Part shown: positions 8,639-17,285 of the stretch, piece after piece
Position numbering within the stretch: the stretch's first letter is position 1
Layout: every line of letters begins with the position of its first letter
Source: Paenibacillus tarimensis
GTDB lineage: Bacteria; Bacillota; Bacilli; Paenibacillales; Paenibacillaceae
Length of the DNA stretch: 64,000 bases
Assembly: GCF_021532315.1 (NCBI RefSeq)
Contig: NZ_JAKGAO010000015.1
Span: 88,629 to 152,628 of the forward strand
Direction: 5' to 3'
Position numbers and translations under genes: made by a program
The notes under the pieces: model-generated
What the model was told of the DNA's origin: nothing
The model's input: only the letters and a program-made list of their open reading frames with translations
Database searches by the model: none

Positions 8639-9592
8639 TTGACAAAGATAGATAACCCTTGGATCAAACTATTGACCCGAATTAATCAAGAGGATTATGA
8701 AGCCATTCAGTTACTGGAGCAGACATGCTGCAGGGAAGACAGGACCGCCTTGAAGCTTGAGCTGGATTATAAGCTGGCGGCCGGAGAAGCAATGGCGTCC
8801 GATTCATCGGCCAGCCGGCATATTAACGATTTCCTCTTCTATGACGGTTCCAATCTGGTCGGCTACATAGGGATTAGCGATTTCGGAGGCGCTGGCATAC
8901 CGTTTGAAGTGAATGGTATGGTCCACCCCGAGTATAGGCGGCAGGGAGTATTCAAGCAGCTAAGCGGGCTGCTCATGGATGAGTGGAAGCGGCGGACCCC
9001 CGCGGCGGATATGCTTCTGCTGACTGACCGCAGCTCCGTTCCGGGCCAATCATTTGTCAAAGGAACCGGCGCGGTGTATAAGCATACCGAGTACGAGATG
9101 TTCCTTCAAGCCGACCGCCCCGCTGTCCAGCCGGACAGGGTTAATGTTTCGCTGCGTAAAGCTAATAATGCAGATGCCCTTGAGATCAGCCGGCAGAATA
9201 ACATCTACTTCCATAACGAGCTGGAGTGTGATCCAGCAGCCGAAGCGGATGGTGACATGCTGCTGCCCGAAGAGGAAGAGAAGAAGGGGATGACCACCTA
9301 TCTTGCGGAAGTAGACGGACAGGTTGTCGGTAAGGTCCACATTCAGCTGACGCCAGCTTTAGGCGGCATCTATGGACTCGGGATCTTGCCTGAGTATCGC
9401 GGACTGGGATATGGCAGGGCGACTCTTCTGATGGCAATTGCCAAGCTGCAGGAGGCGAAGGCCGCTGCTATCATGCTGCAAGTGGCTGCCGACAATGCAG
9501 GCGCGCTTCAGCTCTATAAATCATGTGGTTTCGAGGAGACCTCGACGATGGATTATTACATACTCACAAGGCAAGCTGCTGCAGCCCAATAA
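8639..9592 (+). CDS. GNAT-family N-acetyltransferase, two tandem domains
   Basis: 317 residues with two GNAT folds. The first spans about 1-155 (VNGMVHPEYRRQGVFKQL is the acetyl-CoA loop). The second spans about 165-315 (GLGILPEYRGLGYGRATLL, the R/Q-x-x-G-x-G/A motif, then LQVAADNAGALQLYKSCGF). It moves an acetyl group from acetyl-CoA to an amine; the substrate is unknown. The chosen start is TTG 8639 because AGAGGTG lies 6 nt before it; a GTG at 8630 overlaps that site and is unlikely. The gene stands alone and converges with the AAC(3) gene across a terminator. Confidence 0.85.
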   Translation: MTKIDNPWIKLLTRINQEDYEAIQLLEQTCCREDRTALKLELDYKLAAGEAMASDSSASRHINDFLFYDGSNLVGYIGISDFGGAGIPFEVNGMVHPEYRRQGVFKQLSGLLMDEWKRRTPAADMLLLTDRSSVPGQSFVKGTGAVYKHTEYEMFLQADRPAVQPDRVNVSLRKANNADALEISRQNNIYFHNELECDPAAEADGDMLLPEEEEKKGMTTYLAEVDGQVVGKVHIQLTPALGGIYGLGILPEYRGLGYGRATLLMAIAKLQEAKAAAIMLQVAADNAGALQLYKSCGFEETSTMDYYILTRQAAAAQ

Positions 9593-9598
9593 ACAAAA

Positions 9599-9639
9599 AC
9601 GGCGGTTGTATCCCTGTTCAACGGGGTATCAATCGCCGT
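9599..9639 (-). terminator. terminator of the AAC(3)-like gene
   Basis: ACGGCG(G/A)TTG-TA-TCCC pairs with GGGG-TA-TCAATCGCCGT around an 8-nt loop. On the minus strand the stem is followed by TTTTTG. It sits between two converging genes and may serve both, though the T run favours the minus strand. Confidence 0.75.
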
Positions 9640-9664
9640 GTGCTTCTATTACCCTTAAGATACA

Positions 9665-10468
9665 CTAACGGTTGTCTGCCAGCCAAGCCTTCGCATAGTC
9701 CACCGCTTCCTTCACGCTGAACAGCCGGCACTCGGCCCTGCCGATTCTCCCCACATTAACCGCGACCCGTCTCTCCATATCCGCTCCCAGATTGGCAAAA
9801 TCATCCGCATCGTAAGCATAATCAGTGAACGTCTTCCATACACGCTCTCCCTGCTCCAGCATGGCAGTGCCCATCTGCTTCTCCGGCATGTCGGCCAGCT
9901 GTGCCTCCGCCAGGTGAAAGCTCGTGCAGGAATCGTAGCCTACACCCAGCAGCAGAACCTTCGCATTAAGTTCATACAGCTTACCCAGCGGGGAAGACAA
10001 GCCGAATTGCGGGGTCAGCGGATGCTCAGCAGTAATGAATGCGGCATGACGGCCATTTGCACAAAAGGATACCTGCGGGTGACCCGATCTTACCGTTCCC
10101 GGGAATGTGCGAAACAGCTCCGCAATCCGGCCCATGCCACGCGTCGGCGTGACGGCCGGGTCGTAAGCAGGCAGTTCCTTATAAATGATGTCGATCCACT
10201 CCTGTGGCACCGGCGGGTTTCCCCATTCAGCAGGGTCGGACCAATCGCCGCTTTGCGCAGGCATAATTAGCGTGCCCCTGCTGCCTACTGCGGCCAGCAG
10301 AGCCTGCACAACCGTCTGCGGCCCGCCGCAAACCCAGCCCAGGCTCGAGAGCGACGAATGAACGATAACGGTATCGCCTTCGCCAACCCCGAGTCCTCTC
10401 AGCTCCTCCCGCAGACTGCTCCGTGTTACCGGCCACTCCGATGATTGAATTAGTTCCTGTTCACTCAT
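9665..10468 (-). CDS. AAC(3)-family aminoglycoside-type N-acetyltransferase
   Basis: 267 residues, the full length of the antibiotic N-acetyltransferase family (AAC(3), Bacillus YokD). Family signatures are DTVIVHSSLSSLGWVCGGPQ (about 33-52), GTLIMPAQS, the PTRGMGRIAE segment, RSGHPQVSF and ... GVGYDSCTSFHLAE. The enzyme class acetylates the 3-amino group of 2-deoxystreptamine aminoglycosides with acetyl-CoA, but many chromosomal members do not confer resistance, so the real substrate is open. ATG follows TAGGAGAA. No partner genes are next to it. Confidence 0.87.
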   Translation of the reverse strand: MSEQELIQSSEWPVTRSSLREELRGLGVGEGDTVIVHSSLSSLGWVCGGPQTVVQALLAAVGSRGTLIMPAQSGDWSDPAEWGNPPVPQEWIDIIYKELPAYDPAVTPTRGMGRIAELFRTFPGTVRSGHPQVSFCANGRHAAFITAEHPLTPQFGLSSPLGKLYELNAKVLLLGVGYDSCTSFHLAEAQLADMPEKQMGTAMLEQGERVWKTFTDYAYDADDFANLGADMERRVAVNVGRIGRAECRLFSVKEAVDYAKAWLADNR

Positions 10469-10506
10469 GATTCATTCTCCTATGATATATATCATTTACA
10501 ACAACA

Positions 10507-10532
10507 CGCCTGTCCCTTCCAGGGAACAGGCG
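10507..10532 (-). terminator. hairpin, probable terminator of the GH53 remnant
   Basis: CGCCTGT-CCC and GGG-A-ACAGGCG form a stem around TTCCA. On the minus strand GTTGTTGTAAA follows, a weak T tract. It lies after the last stop of the GH53 remnant and 38 nt before the AAC(3)-like start, so it could also act as a leader hairpin. Confidence 0.45.
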
Positions 10533-10589
10533 CTAAAGTAATTGTAGCACACCTTTTACGGCGTGGTTGTATTTACCAGCAGTTTATTA

Positions 10590-10891
10590 TTACAGGAACC
10601 CTTCCAGCGCAATTGTCGGCTTCATATCCGACTGCCATGCTCCTTTGCTGTAACCGCCATTGAGGGGTACAGGGACATGCCAACTATATCAAAATTAGCC
10701 CCGTTGCTGATCAGGCTCCCTATATTCCATCTGTACAGCGAATTGTCATTGCCATTGGCAAGATGGACAATCGTTGCCGATTTGTACACGCCTTGACTCT
10801 GCATGGCGAACATAACATCACGGGTATGGTTGTAGACCGCATCCATCAGCTGCTGGAAAGTATAGTTCCTCCATGCTGCCGGTTTCGTCAA
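10590..10891 (-). pseudogene. GH53 endo-beta-1,4-galactanase remnant
   Basis: The minus strand encodes KPAAWRNYTFQQLMDAVYNH, then TRDVMFAMQSQGV, and later NGANFDIVGMSLYPS. These resemble the middle of family 53 arabinogalactan endo-galactanases (usual form: W...F..L..A.Y.HT..V...L...G, the GNE acid/base segment, then NFDIIGLSYYP). The acid/base GNE is missing here: the text passes from SATIVHLANGNDNSL to RWNIGSLI, and there is no start codon region or N-terminus. A frame change after SLYPS leads to a second short tail (AWQSDMKPTIALEGFL) ending at 10590. It is a decayed fragment. An active copy would have fed galactan oligomers to the GH42 enzyme 8 kb away. Confidence 0.6.
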
Positions 10892-10930
10892 TGTGTTGAT
10901 ACAATTTGGATCAATACCTGCTAAAGAAAA

Positions 10931-10950
10931 GGAGCGGACTGCTCCGCTCC
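10931..10950 (-). terminator. terminator of the carbonic anhydrase gene
   Basis: A perfect 8-bp stem GGAGCGGA/TCCGCTCC with a 4-nt loop, followed on the minus strand by TTTTCTTT. It lies 44 nt after the carbonic anhydrase stop. Confidence 0.85.
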
Positions 10951-10993
10951 CTCTATATTCATTCCGTCAGGCACACTACGGCTGCATGGAATA

Positions 10994-11842
10994 CTACTCG
11001 TTTACACGAAATACCTCGCGGTCATTCCACGGCTGCACTGGCCTGTGATTGTCCGGGAAGATCGATGCAAAGGCGTCAATCTGCTCCTGTGAAACCTCAA
11101 TTGGTTCCTGCATAACCGTCCACTCCACACCTTCGGAGCATGGCGGCGTCGTAAGCGAACCGTCATAGCGGAACACATCCTGGGTCTGCGGCAGCAAAGC
11201 CGGAAGGTCGATGGTCTGGTCCAGTGCGATGCTCTCCTCCGTCTTCTCGGCAGGCAGCTTCGACCACAGCTCAGCCAGTGCCTCGTTCGCATCCCCAGCT
11301 TTCATCAGAACACCCACAACAGCAAGCTTCCCGCCGGCATCCTTATGAACAAAATGCAGCTCCATATCGAGATTCTTGCCGTCTATCTGATGCTCAGAAG
11401 GGACATGAAAGTGGAACTGGGCCAGCGTATATTCCTTGCCGTCCAGCGTGATCGTGTTATCCTGTGTGACAGCATCCGCACGAATCGTGTCCCCGTTATT
11501 CGTAATCGTAAATTGGCTCGGGCGATAATTGATTTCGATTGCCTGGGCCGCAGTGGCATCCGCCTTTATTTTTGCTTGCTCAAGATTGATCGGCGACTGC
11601 TCCAGGCCGCTGCTGCATGCCCGGTTCTCTGTCCCTAGCTCGCCCCAATGCTCCGGTCCGGTCTCTCCCCCATACGACCAGTGAACAGCATGTGCTTCCG
11701 TACCGGCAGCTGGTGCGGACGGTGAGGACGGCGTAACCTTCGACGATCCTCCGTTACCGGACTGCGAAACTGTAGAAGAGCAGGCCGTTAACGATACAGC
11801 CAGTGATGCTGCGAGCAGCGTCTTTCCCCATAATTTGCGCAT
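10994..11842 (-). CDS. alpha-type carbonic anhydrase lipoprotein
   Basis: 282 residues. The signal sequence ends in the lipobox LTAC, with Cys21 as lipidation site, so the enzyme sits on the outer face of the membrane. A short Ser/Gly/Pro linker precedes the alpha-carbonic anhydrase domain (about 50-280). HWSYGGETGPEHW and QSPIN are the usual N-terminal signatures. The zinc ligands are H144 and H146 in QFHFH and H163 in ELHFVH, with Glu161 in place. GSLTTPPCSEGVEW is the conserved substrate-pocket segment. It hydrates CO2 to bicarbonate. ATG 11842 follows AGAGAGGTGG; an upstream in-frame start would spoil the signal peptide. It stands alone between two genes of the same strand. Confidence 0.92.
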   Translation of the reverse strand: MRKLWGKTLLAASLAVSLTACSSTVSQSGNGGSSKVTPSSPSAPAAGTEAHAVHWSYGGETGPEHWGELGTENRACSSGLEQSPINLEQAKIKADATAAQAIEINYRPSQFTITNNGDTIRADAVTQDNTITLDGKEYTLAQFHFHVPSEHQIDGKNLDMELHFVHKDAGGKLAVVGVLMKAGDANEALAELWSKLPAEKTEESIALDQTIDLPALLPQTQDVFRYDGSLTTPPCSEGVEWTVMQEPIEVSQEQIDAFASIFPDNHRPVQPWNDREVFRVNE

Positions 11843-11969
11843 GATTTCATCCACCTCTCTATAATGTGGACCTATCATAGAGGATTGGATCACGGCAAGC
11901 AATAATTTCCACGATTTTGTAACAATAAATTAATATTACATTTAGGTGAGCAGGTTACAGCTGCAGATC

Positions 11970-13316
11970 TTAACGCTCAACCTTCTGCCTTGGCCTCGCA
12001 GAGTACGGCCTCGGCTTCGATTGTGAGCTGGAATTCGACTGTGATCCGGTATTTGACTGCGGCCTGGAACCCGACTGCGCCCTAGGCTTCTGCTGGCCCT
12101 GCGGTTTTGGCTGTCTCGGCTTATTGGACGCAGAGCCAGAACCGGACGGCTGCCCCTGAAGCGGCGGCGTCTGCAGCTGCAGCATAGGATACGGATGCTC
12201 CTTCACCTCTGGAATCCGCTTGCCGATCAGCTTCTCAACATCCTTCAAATACGGAAGCTCGTCAAACTCGCAGAACGAGATAGCGGTACCGCTCATTCCC
12301 GCTCTGCCTGTTCGGCCAATCCGGTGCACGTAGGTTTCCGGTATGTTCGGGAGGTTGAAGTTGATTACATAGGACAGCTCGTCAATATCAATTCCCCTTG
12401 CTGCAATATCGGTAGCAACCAGCACCCGTGCGGTGCCGTTCTTGAAGCTGCTGAGCGCATTCTGACGGGCGTTTTGCGATTTGTTGCCGTGTATGGCAGC
12501 AGCGGTTACCTTGGCCTTCGCCAAATCACGCACCACTCGATCCGCTCCGTGCTTCGTCCGGGTGAACACCAGCACGGAATCCATAGACGGATCCTGCAGC
12601 AGATGTGCGAGCAGCTTCTGCTTGTTAGCCTTATCCACCTTGTATACGGACTGCGTAATCCGTTCGGCCGTCGAGGATACCGGTGTAATCTCGATCCGCA
12701 CCGGGTCCTTCAGGATGGAGCCGGCCAGCTTGGAAATCTCGGGAGGCATCGTTGCCGAGAAGAACAAGGTCTGCTTGCTTCCGGGCATCATCGCCATGAT
12801 ACGCTTCACGTCATGCACAAAGCCCATATCCAGCATCCGGTCGGCCTCATCCAGCACGACAATCTCGACATGCTTCAGATCAACATGCTTCTGGTGAATC
12901 AAATCCATCAGCCGGCCCGGTGTGGCAATTACAATATCCGCGCCCTGCTGCAGGGCCCGCTCCTGCGCTCTCTGCGATACGCCGCCCACGATCGCGGTGC
13001 ATCTAATCCGGGTGAACCGGCTGTATGCTTCTATGTTCTCTGCAATTTGCAGCGCAAGCTCTCTTGTCGGGCTCAGAATTAATGAGCGGATACGGCGAGG
13101 TCCCCCGCCCGCAGTCTGGCGGCTGCTGAGCAGCTGCACGATTGGCACAGCGAAGGCCGCTGTCTTGCCCGTCCCCGTCTGGGCACAGCCCAGCAGGTCC
13201 TTGCCGGCAAGCACAGCCGGAATGGCCTGCTCCTGTATAGGTGTCGGTGCTGTGTAGTTTTCCTGATCCAGCGCCTTAAGGATCGCTGGTGCAATATTCA
13301 ATTCTTTAAACGTCAT
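11970..13316 (-). CDS. DEAD-box ATP-dependent RNA helicase (RhlE-like)
   Basis: 448 residues. All core motifs are present in order: Q motif (YTAPTPIQEQAI), Walker A AQTGTGKT, PTRELA, TPGR, DEAD (VLDEADRMLDMGF), SAT, then in the second RecA domain VFTRTK, ATDIAARGID and YVHRIGRTGR. The last 75 residues are a low-complexity Gln/Ser/Pro/Arg tail, as in RhlE and cold-shock helicases, likely binding RNA. It unwinds short RNA duplexes in ribosome assembly or mRNA decay. ATG follows TGAGGAG. The 450-nt upstream gap holds the repeat array at 13457-13640. Confidence 0.93.
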   Translation of the reverse strand: MTFKELNIAPAILKALDQENYTAPTPIQEQAIPAVLAGKDLLGCAQTGTGKTAAFAVPIVQLLSSRQTAGGGPRRIRSLILSPTRELALQIAENIEAYSRFTRIRCTAIVGGVSQRAQERALQQGADIVIATPGRLMDLIHQKHVDLKHVEIVVLDEADRMLDMGFVHDVKRIMAMMPGSKQTLFFSATMPPEISKLAGSILKDPVRIEITPVSSTAERITQSVYKVDKANKQKLLAHLLQDPSMDSVLVFTRTKHGADRVVRDLAKAKVTAAAIHGNKSQNARQNALSSFKNGTARVLVATDIAARGIDIDELSYVINFNLPNIPETYVHRIGRTGRAGMSGTAISFCEFDELPYLKDVEKLIGKRIPEVKEHPYPMLQLQTPPLQGQPSGSGSASNKPRQPKPQGQQKPRAQSGSRPQSNTGSQSNSSSQSKPRPYSARPRQKVER

Positions 13317-13456
13317 AAAATCTCCTCATCTATCATGAATCCGTTATTGTTGGCTTCAAGTCATGACATATAAGGATAACACAAATACCCGTTATGTGGA
13401 ATGCGTACTTCTGTCCTAGTCTTCTCTGGCCTATCCTGGCTTCTGCGCTGCACGGC

Positions 13457-13640
13457 TAACGAATCTCACACACGTTAAACCTGAAAATTCGAAGCATTCT
13501 CAAATGTAACGAATCCCAGCCGTCTTATTTGGTGATTTACGCCAATTTACCTGCATAATGAGGACAATAACGCTGCTGACTTTCGTTAAGGTTTAAATCA
13601 GCCATGTTTAGGCAAATAGCGACTGTGATATTCGTAAGAA
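13457..13640. repeat. intergenic array of a 13-nt inverted repeat with about 50-nt spacing (copy A)
   Basis: Four copies of one motif lie in a gene-free stretch between the helicase and GH16 genes. TAACGAATCTCAC starts at 13457 and TAACGAATCCCAG at 13507, exactly 50 nt apart. Then two copies point the other way: CTGACTTTCGTTA at 13576 and a weaker GTGATATTCGTAA at about 13625, 49-50 nt apart. GGTTTAAAT and GCCATGTTTAGGC follow the third copy. The same plan (two forward, two reverse, 50-nt steps) recurs at 25821-26003 with a related sequence. Its role is unknown; the rest of 13317-13763 holds only the terminator at 13706. Confidence 0.7.
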
Positions 13641-13705
13641 TTTCACAGGTCACCGATACCAGAATGAGCGGCACCGGAAACAATTTCTCTTAATTTTACA
13701 AATGA

Positions 13706-13749
13706 AGAGGGGCCGCCCCTAAGTCGTTATGACTTCTGGGCAGCCCTCT
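13706..13749 (-). terminator. terminator of the GH16 gene
   Basis: AGAGGG(C) and AAGTC arms pair across GTTAT to give a long stem with small bulges (AGAGGGGCCGCCCCTAAGTC with GACTTCTGGGCAGCCCTCT). The T tract on the minus strand is weak. It starts 15 nt after the GH16 stop. Confidence 0.65.
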
Positions 13750-13763
13750 AATGTTCCCTTTAC

Positions 13764-14924
13764 CTATGACTGCCTATACGTATACGGCGGGGAATCGTAC
13801 TGCGGACCGTTCTTCTCGTAGGTGAACCAGTACCGGATGGTGTCTCCTGCCTTCAGGCCGCTTACCATCGTCTCCCAGACGCCATTCCTGTTCGTCATCC
13901 GCAGATTCTGCTGAATGCCGTTATTCACTGTGTAGTGAACATCCACATACCTGGCAGCTGTCACCGGCCGGAAGTAGATGTTCGCTTGGGACGAGCTTAG
14001 CTTGGAGACACCAGCGGTATAGTCAGCTGTGACATGCTCACCGCCCGTATCCTTGCCTATCCGTTCATAGACTCTTACATAATCAATATACATCCGCTGG
14101 GGAAGGACGGAATCATCCGGATTCTGCCAGCCGGTGAACGGCGTTCCCGGTCCGCCGATCGCAAGGTTCAGCTGCATGTAGAACCGCTGGTCGAACGGTG
14201 CCGGGAAGGCTGCGCCCGGCGTGAACCAGTCCCTCTTCGTCGAGTATAGCTGGCCGTCCACATACCAGCGGATCTCACGCTCCTCCCACTCTACGGCAAA
14301 CGTGTGATAATCATCTGCAAAGGACTGGCCTTCTGGCAGCAGATAATCCGCACCGGACCAAAGATTGTTCGGCCAGTCATTGCCATAGTGAATCGTCCCG
14401 GATACCTTGTTCATCTGATCACCGCGGTTCTCCATAATATCGATCTCGCCGCTCTTCGGCCAGATGCCGTATACCGAATCCGTCGGCATCATCCAGAAAG
14501 CCGGCCATACGCTTCTGCCGTAAGGAAGCTTCGCCCGAATCTCGAAGCGCCCGTACTTCCAGTCCCCCTTGTTCTGCGAGGTCAGCTTGGCAGAGGTGTA
14601 GGCATGACCGCCGAACTCCTCCTTCTGGGCTTTGATGACGAGGTTGCCATTTTCCAAGTAGGAGTTATCTCTCCGGTTCGTGTAATACTGCAGCTCATTA
14701 TTACCGAAGCCGCCTCCCGCGTGAATTAAGTTCCACTTGGACCCGTCAGGCGCGGAGCCGTTTGCTCCATTGAATTCATCGTTCCATACCATCCGCCACT
14801 GCGACAAATCTGCCGCAGCAGCAGTTTCAGGCCCCGTGACCATACCCGGCACCATCGCCGCAGCCAGCCCCAGACTCAGCGCAGCAGCTGCAGCTGCAAA
14901 AGATCTCATACGTTTCCCTTTCAT
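13764..14924 (-). CDS. secreted GH16 endo-beta-1,3-glucanase with C-terminal CBM56-like domain
   Basis: 386 residues. The signal peptide (about 1-38) ends ETAAAA. The GH16 domain fills about 40-280. The catalytic motif GEIDIMENRG gives nucleophile E160, assisting D162 and acid/base E165, with the extra Met of laminarinase-type (beta-bulge) members. WPAFWMMP precedes it. A C-terminal module (about 295-385: YVDVHYTVNNGIQQNLRM ... GLKAGDTIRYWFTYEKNGPQ) resembles the beta-1,3-glucan-binding CBM56. It would cut laminarin, callose or fungal glucan outside the cell. ATG 14924 is chosen since GGAGGA lies 6 nt before it. Confidence 0.92.
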   Translation of the reverse strand: MKGKRMRSFAAAAAALSLGLAAAMVPGMVTGPETAAAADLSQWRMVWNDEFNGANGSAPDGSKWNLIHAGGGFGNNELQYYTNRRDNSYLENGNLVIKAQKEEFGGHAYTSAKLTSQNKGDWKYGRFEIRAKLPYGRSVWPAFWMMPTDSVYGIWPKSGEIDIMENRGDQMNKVSGTIHYGNDWPNNLWSGADYLLPEGQSFADDYHTFAVEWEEREIRWYVDGQLYSTKRDWFTPGAAFPAPFDQRFYMQLNLAIGGPGTPFTGWQNPDDSVLPQRMYIDYVRVYERIGKDTGGEHVTADYTAGVSKLSSSQANIYFRPVTAARYVDVHYTVNNGIQQNLRMTNRNGVWETMVSGLKAGDTIRYWFTYEKNGPQYDSPPYTYRQS

Positions 14925-15210
14925 AAACCATCCTCCATTCACGTAATTATTGCTTCCGGCCCGTTCTTCTCAACCATCAGTCTCTGACTGCTGATGCAGC
15001 GTCCAGCTCTGAACATCCCACCCCCTTCCCAGTCTGACAGCAGCCTTAGTCTAAGCCGTTCCTGTCATCCATTTAGTCCGCGGCCGCTGTCTTGGCTGCA
15101 CTTTAACTATACCGTTATGAATGCGCTTTCTGAATGCTTTGTTTTTTGGTTTCATGCCTTTTTGTTATATACCTTTAACCTCACTCTCCCGGCACCGGAG
15201 CATAACAAAT
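14925..15210. other. gene-free stretch upstream of the GH16 gene
   Basis: About 290 nt with the GH16 ribosome-binding site at one end and the terminator of the next gene at the other. It includes a NotI-like GCGGCCGC and an AT-rich part around 15120-15180 that could hold the GH16 promoter, but no clear -35/-10 pair was found and no small gene is supported. Confidence 0.4.
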
Positions 15211-15232
15211 AAGCCCCGCCTTGGCAGGGCTT
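15211..15232 (-). terminator. rho-independent terminator
   Basis: AAGCCC(C/T)GCC and GGCAGGGCTT form a 10-bp stem with a 2-nt loop; on the minus strand TATTTGTTATG follows. It ends the membrane protein gene that stops at 15252. Confidence 0.7.
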
Positions 15233-15251
15233 ATGCTTGCTGCTGACAAAT

Positions 15252-15905
15252 TTATCTGGCACGTTTCACTTGATAGACGGATATCCACAGCGACACAATC
15301 AGCAGCAGTTCGAACAGGTTGGTTGCAGCCGAGCTGTCCAGCGGGAGCGGAATGGCGCTTCCGGCCAGCATCAGCAGGGTGCCGATGAACAGCCACGGGC
15401 TGCGCAGTCTCCTCCACAGCACGACACCTGCCGTAAACAGCGGAATCAGAATTAGGATGACCATCAGCGGCGGACCCGACTGCTCAATCGGCACATACCG
15501 CAGAACGCCATATTCATGCAGCGGCTTCAGCCGGACAGACAGCGTCTCCGTCACCAGCTCCAATACAATCAGGGCGGCAGTGAACAGCCACGCACCCCAC
15601 CGTGCCGCAGGCTTTCTTGCCCAGCTGCTGCCCGCCTGGCGGATCAGGCCATAAGAGACAAGAGCAAGCAGCGGTGTCAGGAAGGCATGGAGCCAGAACC
15701 TCGACAGGCTGAGCGATTCCAGCATTGGACCTTCGCCGATCCATCTGCCAGCCCCGATCAGTCCGTTATCCCACAGGAGACCTGCCGTAACCAGCAGCAG
15801 CAAATATTGAAGCCCCCGGTGCTTGTCGCGCCTGAAGAGCACCAATCCCCAAGCCAGCATGGCGGCATACACAGCAGCAAATAAGAGATATAAAATGGTA
15901 TCCAT
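15252..15905 (-). CDS. seven-helix integral membrane protein, unknown function
   Basis: 217 residues with seven predicted membrane helices (for example ILYLLFAAVYAAMLAWGLVL near the N-terminus and NLFELLLIVSLWISVYQV near the end). Short charged loops separate them; RRDKHR follows helix 1, so the N-terminus is probably outside. No catalytic motif is visible and the family is not recognised. ATG 15905 is chosen because GGGAGGGG lies about 10 nt before it and the first helix begins at once. The neighbouring serine hydrolase gene is divergent. Confidence 0.75.
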   Translation of the reverse strand: MDTILYLLFAAVYAAMLAWGLVLFRRDKHRGLQYLLLLVTAGLLWDNGLIGAGRWIGEGPMLESLSLSRFWLHAFLTPLLALVSYGLIRQAGSSWARKPAARWGAWLFTAALIVLELVTETLSVRLKPLHEYGVLRYVPIEQSGPPLMVILILIPLFTAGVVLWRRLRSPWLFIGTLLMLAGSAIPLPLDSSAATNLFELLLIVSLWISVYQVKRAR

Positions 15906-16062
15906 CCGTTTAACCCCTCCCCTACACTCATAAACACAGCGGCCCTCTGTCAACCAGATCAGGCAAAAAATTACTGGAAGTTATTGACGGCTATTCATTC
16001 ATCCTTAATAATGAGCCATATAGGTTAATATTCCCATTTAGTACATAAAGGAGACCTCGCCG

Positions 16063-17217
16063 ATGAGCCTGACGACCAGTAAAGCCCAAGAAGCAGGTAT
16101 GACCGTAGTTGGCATTGAGAATGTGGACAGAACAGCAAGACGGCTTGTGGAGGAGGGCATTACCCCCGCACAGGTAACCTTCGCTTCCAGAAGAGGAATC
16201 ACCGTTCATCATGCAGCATACGGCACCTTGACACCCGCCCCGGACTCCCCGCCGCTAGAGCTGGATTCCTTATTTCCGCTGTGCTCCATAACGAAGGTGG
16301 TTACAGCTGCCAGCATCATGCTTCTTGTCGAGGAAGGCCGGGTCGGCCTTAACAGGCCTGTTGCGGATTACATCCCCGAATTCACCGGTGAGGGCAAGCA
16401 TGAGATTCGTGTCCATCATCTGCTCACCCACACCTCGGGCATACGGCCGGAGGATGTATATCCGCACATAGACAGCAAAAAGGGTACAGCCGCCATCCCG
16501 CCTTGCCCGCCGGGCCAAGATCCTGAAACTCATGAGCACCTGTCGCTGGGCTTCGATGTACCTGCAGCTGTTAAACCGGGGACCGTCATGTACTACCTCG
16601 GCTTCGGCTACGAGCTGCTCGGTGAGATCATCAGACGCGTGACCGGCCAGACCCATGATCAGTTCGCAGCCGAACGCTTATTTAAGCCGCTTGGCATGAA
16701 CGACACCTACTACAGCGTGCCGGAGTCGGAATGGCACCGGATTGTGCAGCGCTCACCTGAGGCGCCCTGCGCCGAATGGATTAACGAAGAGCTGGTCCGA
16801 TCTGCTTCTGCATCCGGCGGCATCTATTCGACCGCCCGGGACCTCGCTGTATTCGCCCAGATGTTCCTGAACAAAGGAATCTATGAAGGCGCCCGCATCC
16901 TCAGCCCGGTCTCTGTTATTGATATGACCCGCAACCATATCCCCGGCGTGCCTGCGGAATACAGGGATGAGGTTTTTGCAGAAGCTTCATGGGGCTACGG
17001 CTGGGCCATTAACGGCAGCAAGCGTGACGGCGGAGACCTCTTCTCACCCGAGGCTTATAATCACTGGGGTGCGGCAGGAGTTTTTGTAAGCGTGGACCCT
17101 GTATACGAAACCGTACAAGTCTATCTGTCCGTCGAACTGGATCACCAGAAGCCGTTCAAGAATATCTACGCCGACCTGTATAATAACACCGTCCTGGCCG
17201 CAATAGCAGACCTGTAG
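16063..17217 (+). CDS. beta-lactamase-family serine hydrolase
   Basis: 384 residues of the class C beta-lactamase/esterase fold. The nucleophile motif is S75-I-T-K78 (LCSITK), followed by LLTHTSGI. The position that is usually YxN reads YYLGFGYELLG, so the Asn is replaced, as in some esterase-type members. SASGGIYSTARDLAVF matches the later conserved block. No signal peptide or lipobox is seen, so it appears cytoplasmic. Substrate unknown; a hydrolase of small esters or D-amino peptides is possible. AAAGGAG lies 9 nt before ATG. The GDSL gene follows on the same strand after 62 nt. Confidence 0.85.
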   Translation: MSLTTSKAQEAGMTVVGIENVDRTARRLVEEGITPAQVTFASRRGITVHHAAYGTLTPAPDSPPLELDSLFPLCSITKVVTAASIMLLVEEGRVGLNRPVADYIPEFTGEGKHEIRVHHLLTHTSGIRPEDVYPHIDSKKGTAAIPPCPPGQDPETHEHLSLGFDVPAAVKPGTVMYYLGFGYELLGEIIRRVTGQTHDQFAAERLFKPLGMNDTYYSVPESEWHRIVQRSPEAPCAEWINEELVRSASASGGIYSTARDLAVFAQMFLNKGIYEGARILSPVSVIDMTRNHIPGVPAEYRDEVFAEASWGYGWAINGSKRDGGDLFSPEAYNHWGAAGVFVSVDPVYETVQVYLSVELDHQKPFKNIYADLYNNTVLAAIADL

Positions 17218-17285
17218 AGCAGAAGGCTCCTGGTATCGACAGCCTCCCTCCCACATATACATGTCACAGATGGGAGGGGATGAAG

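Noticed and set aside
12195..13082. Plus-strand frame opposite the DEAD-box helicase
   Set aside because: Antisense to helicase motifs; no start signal.
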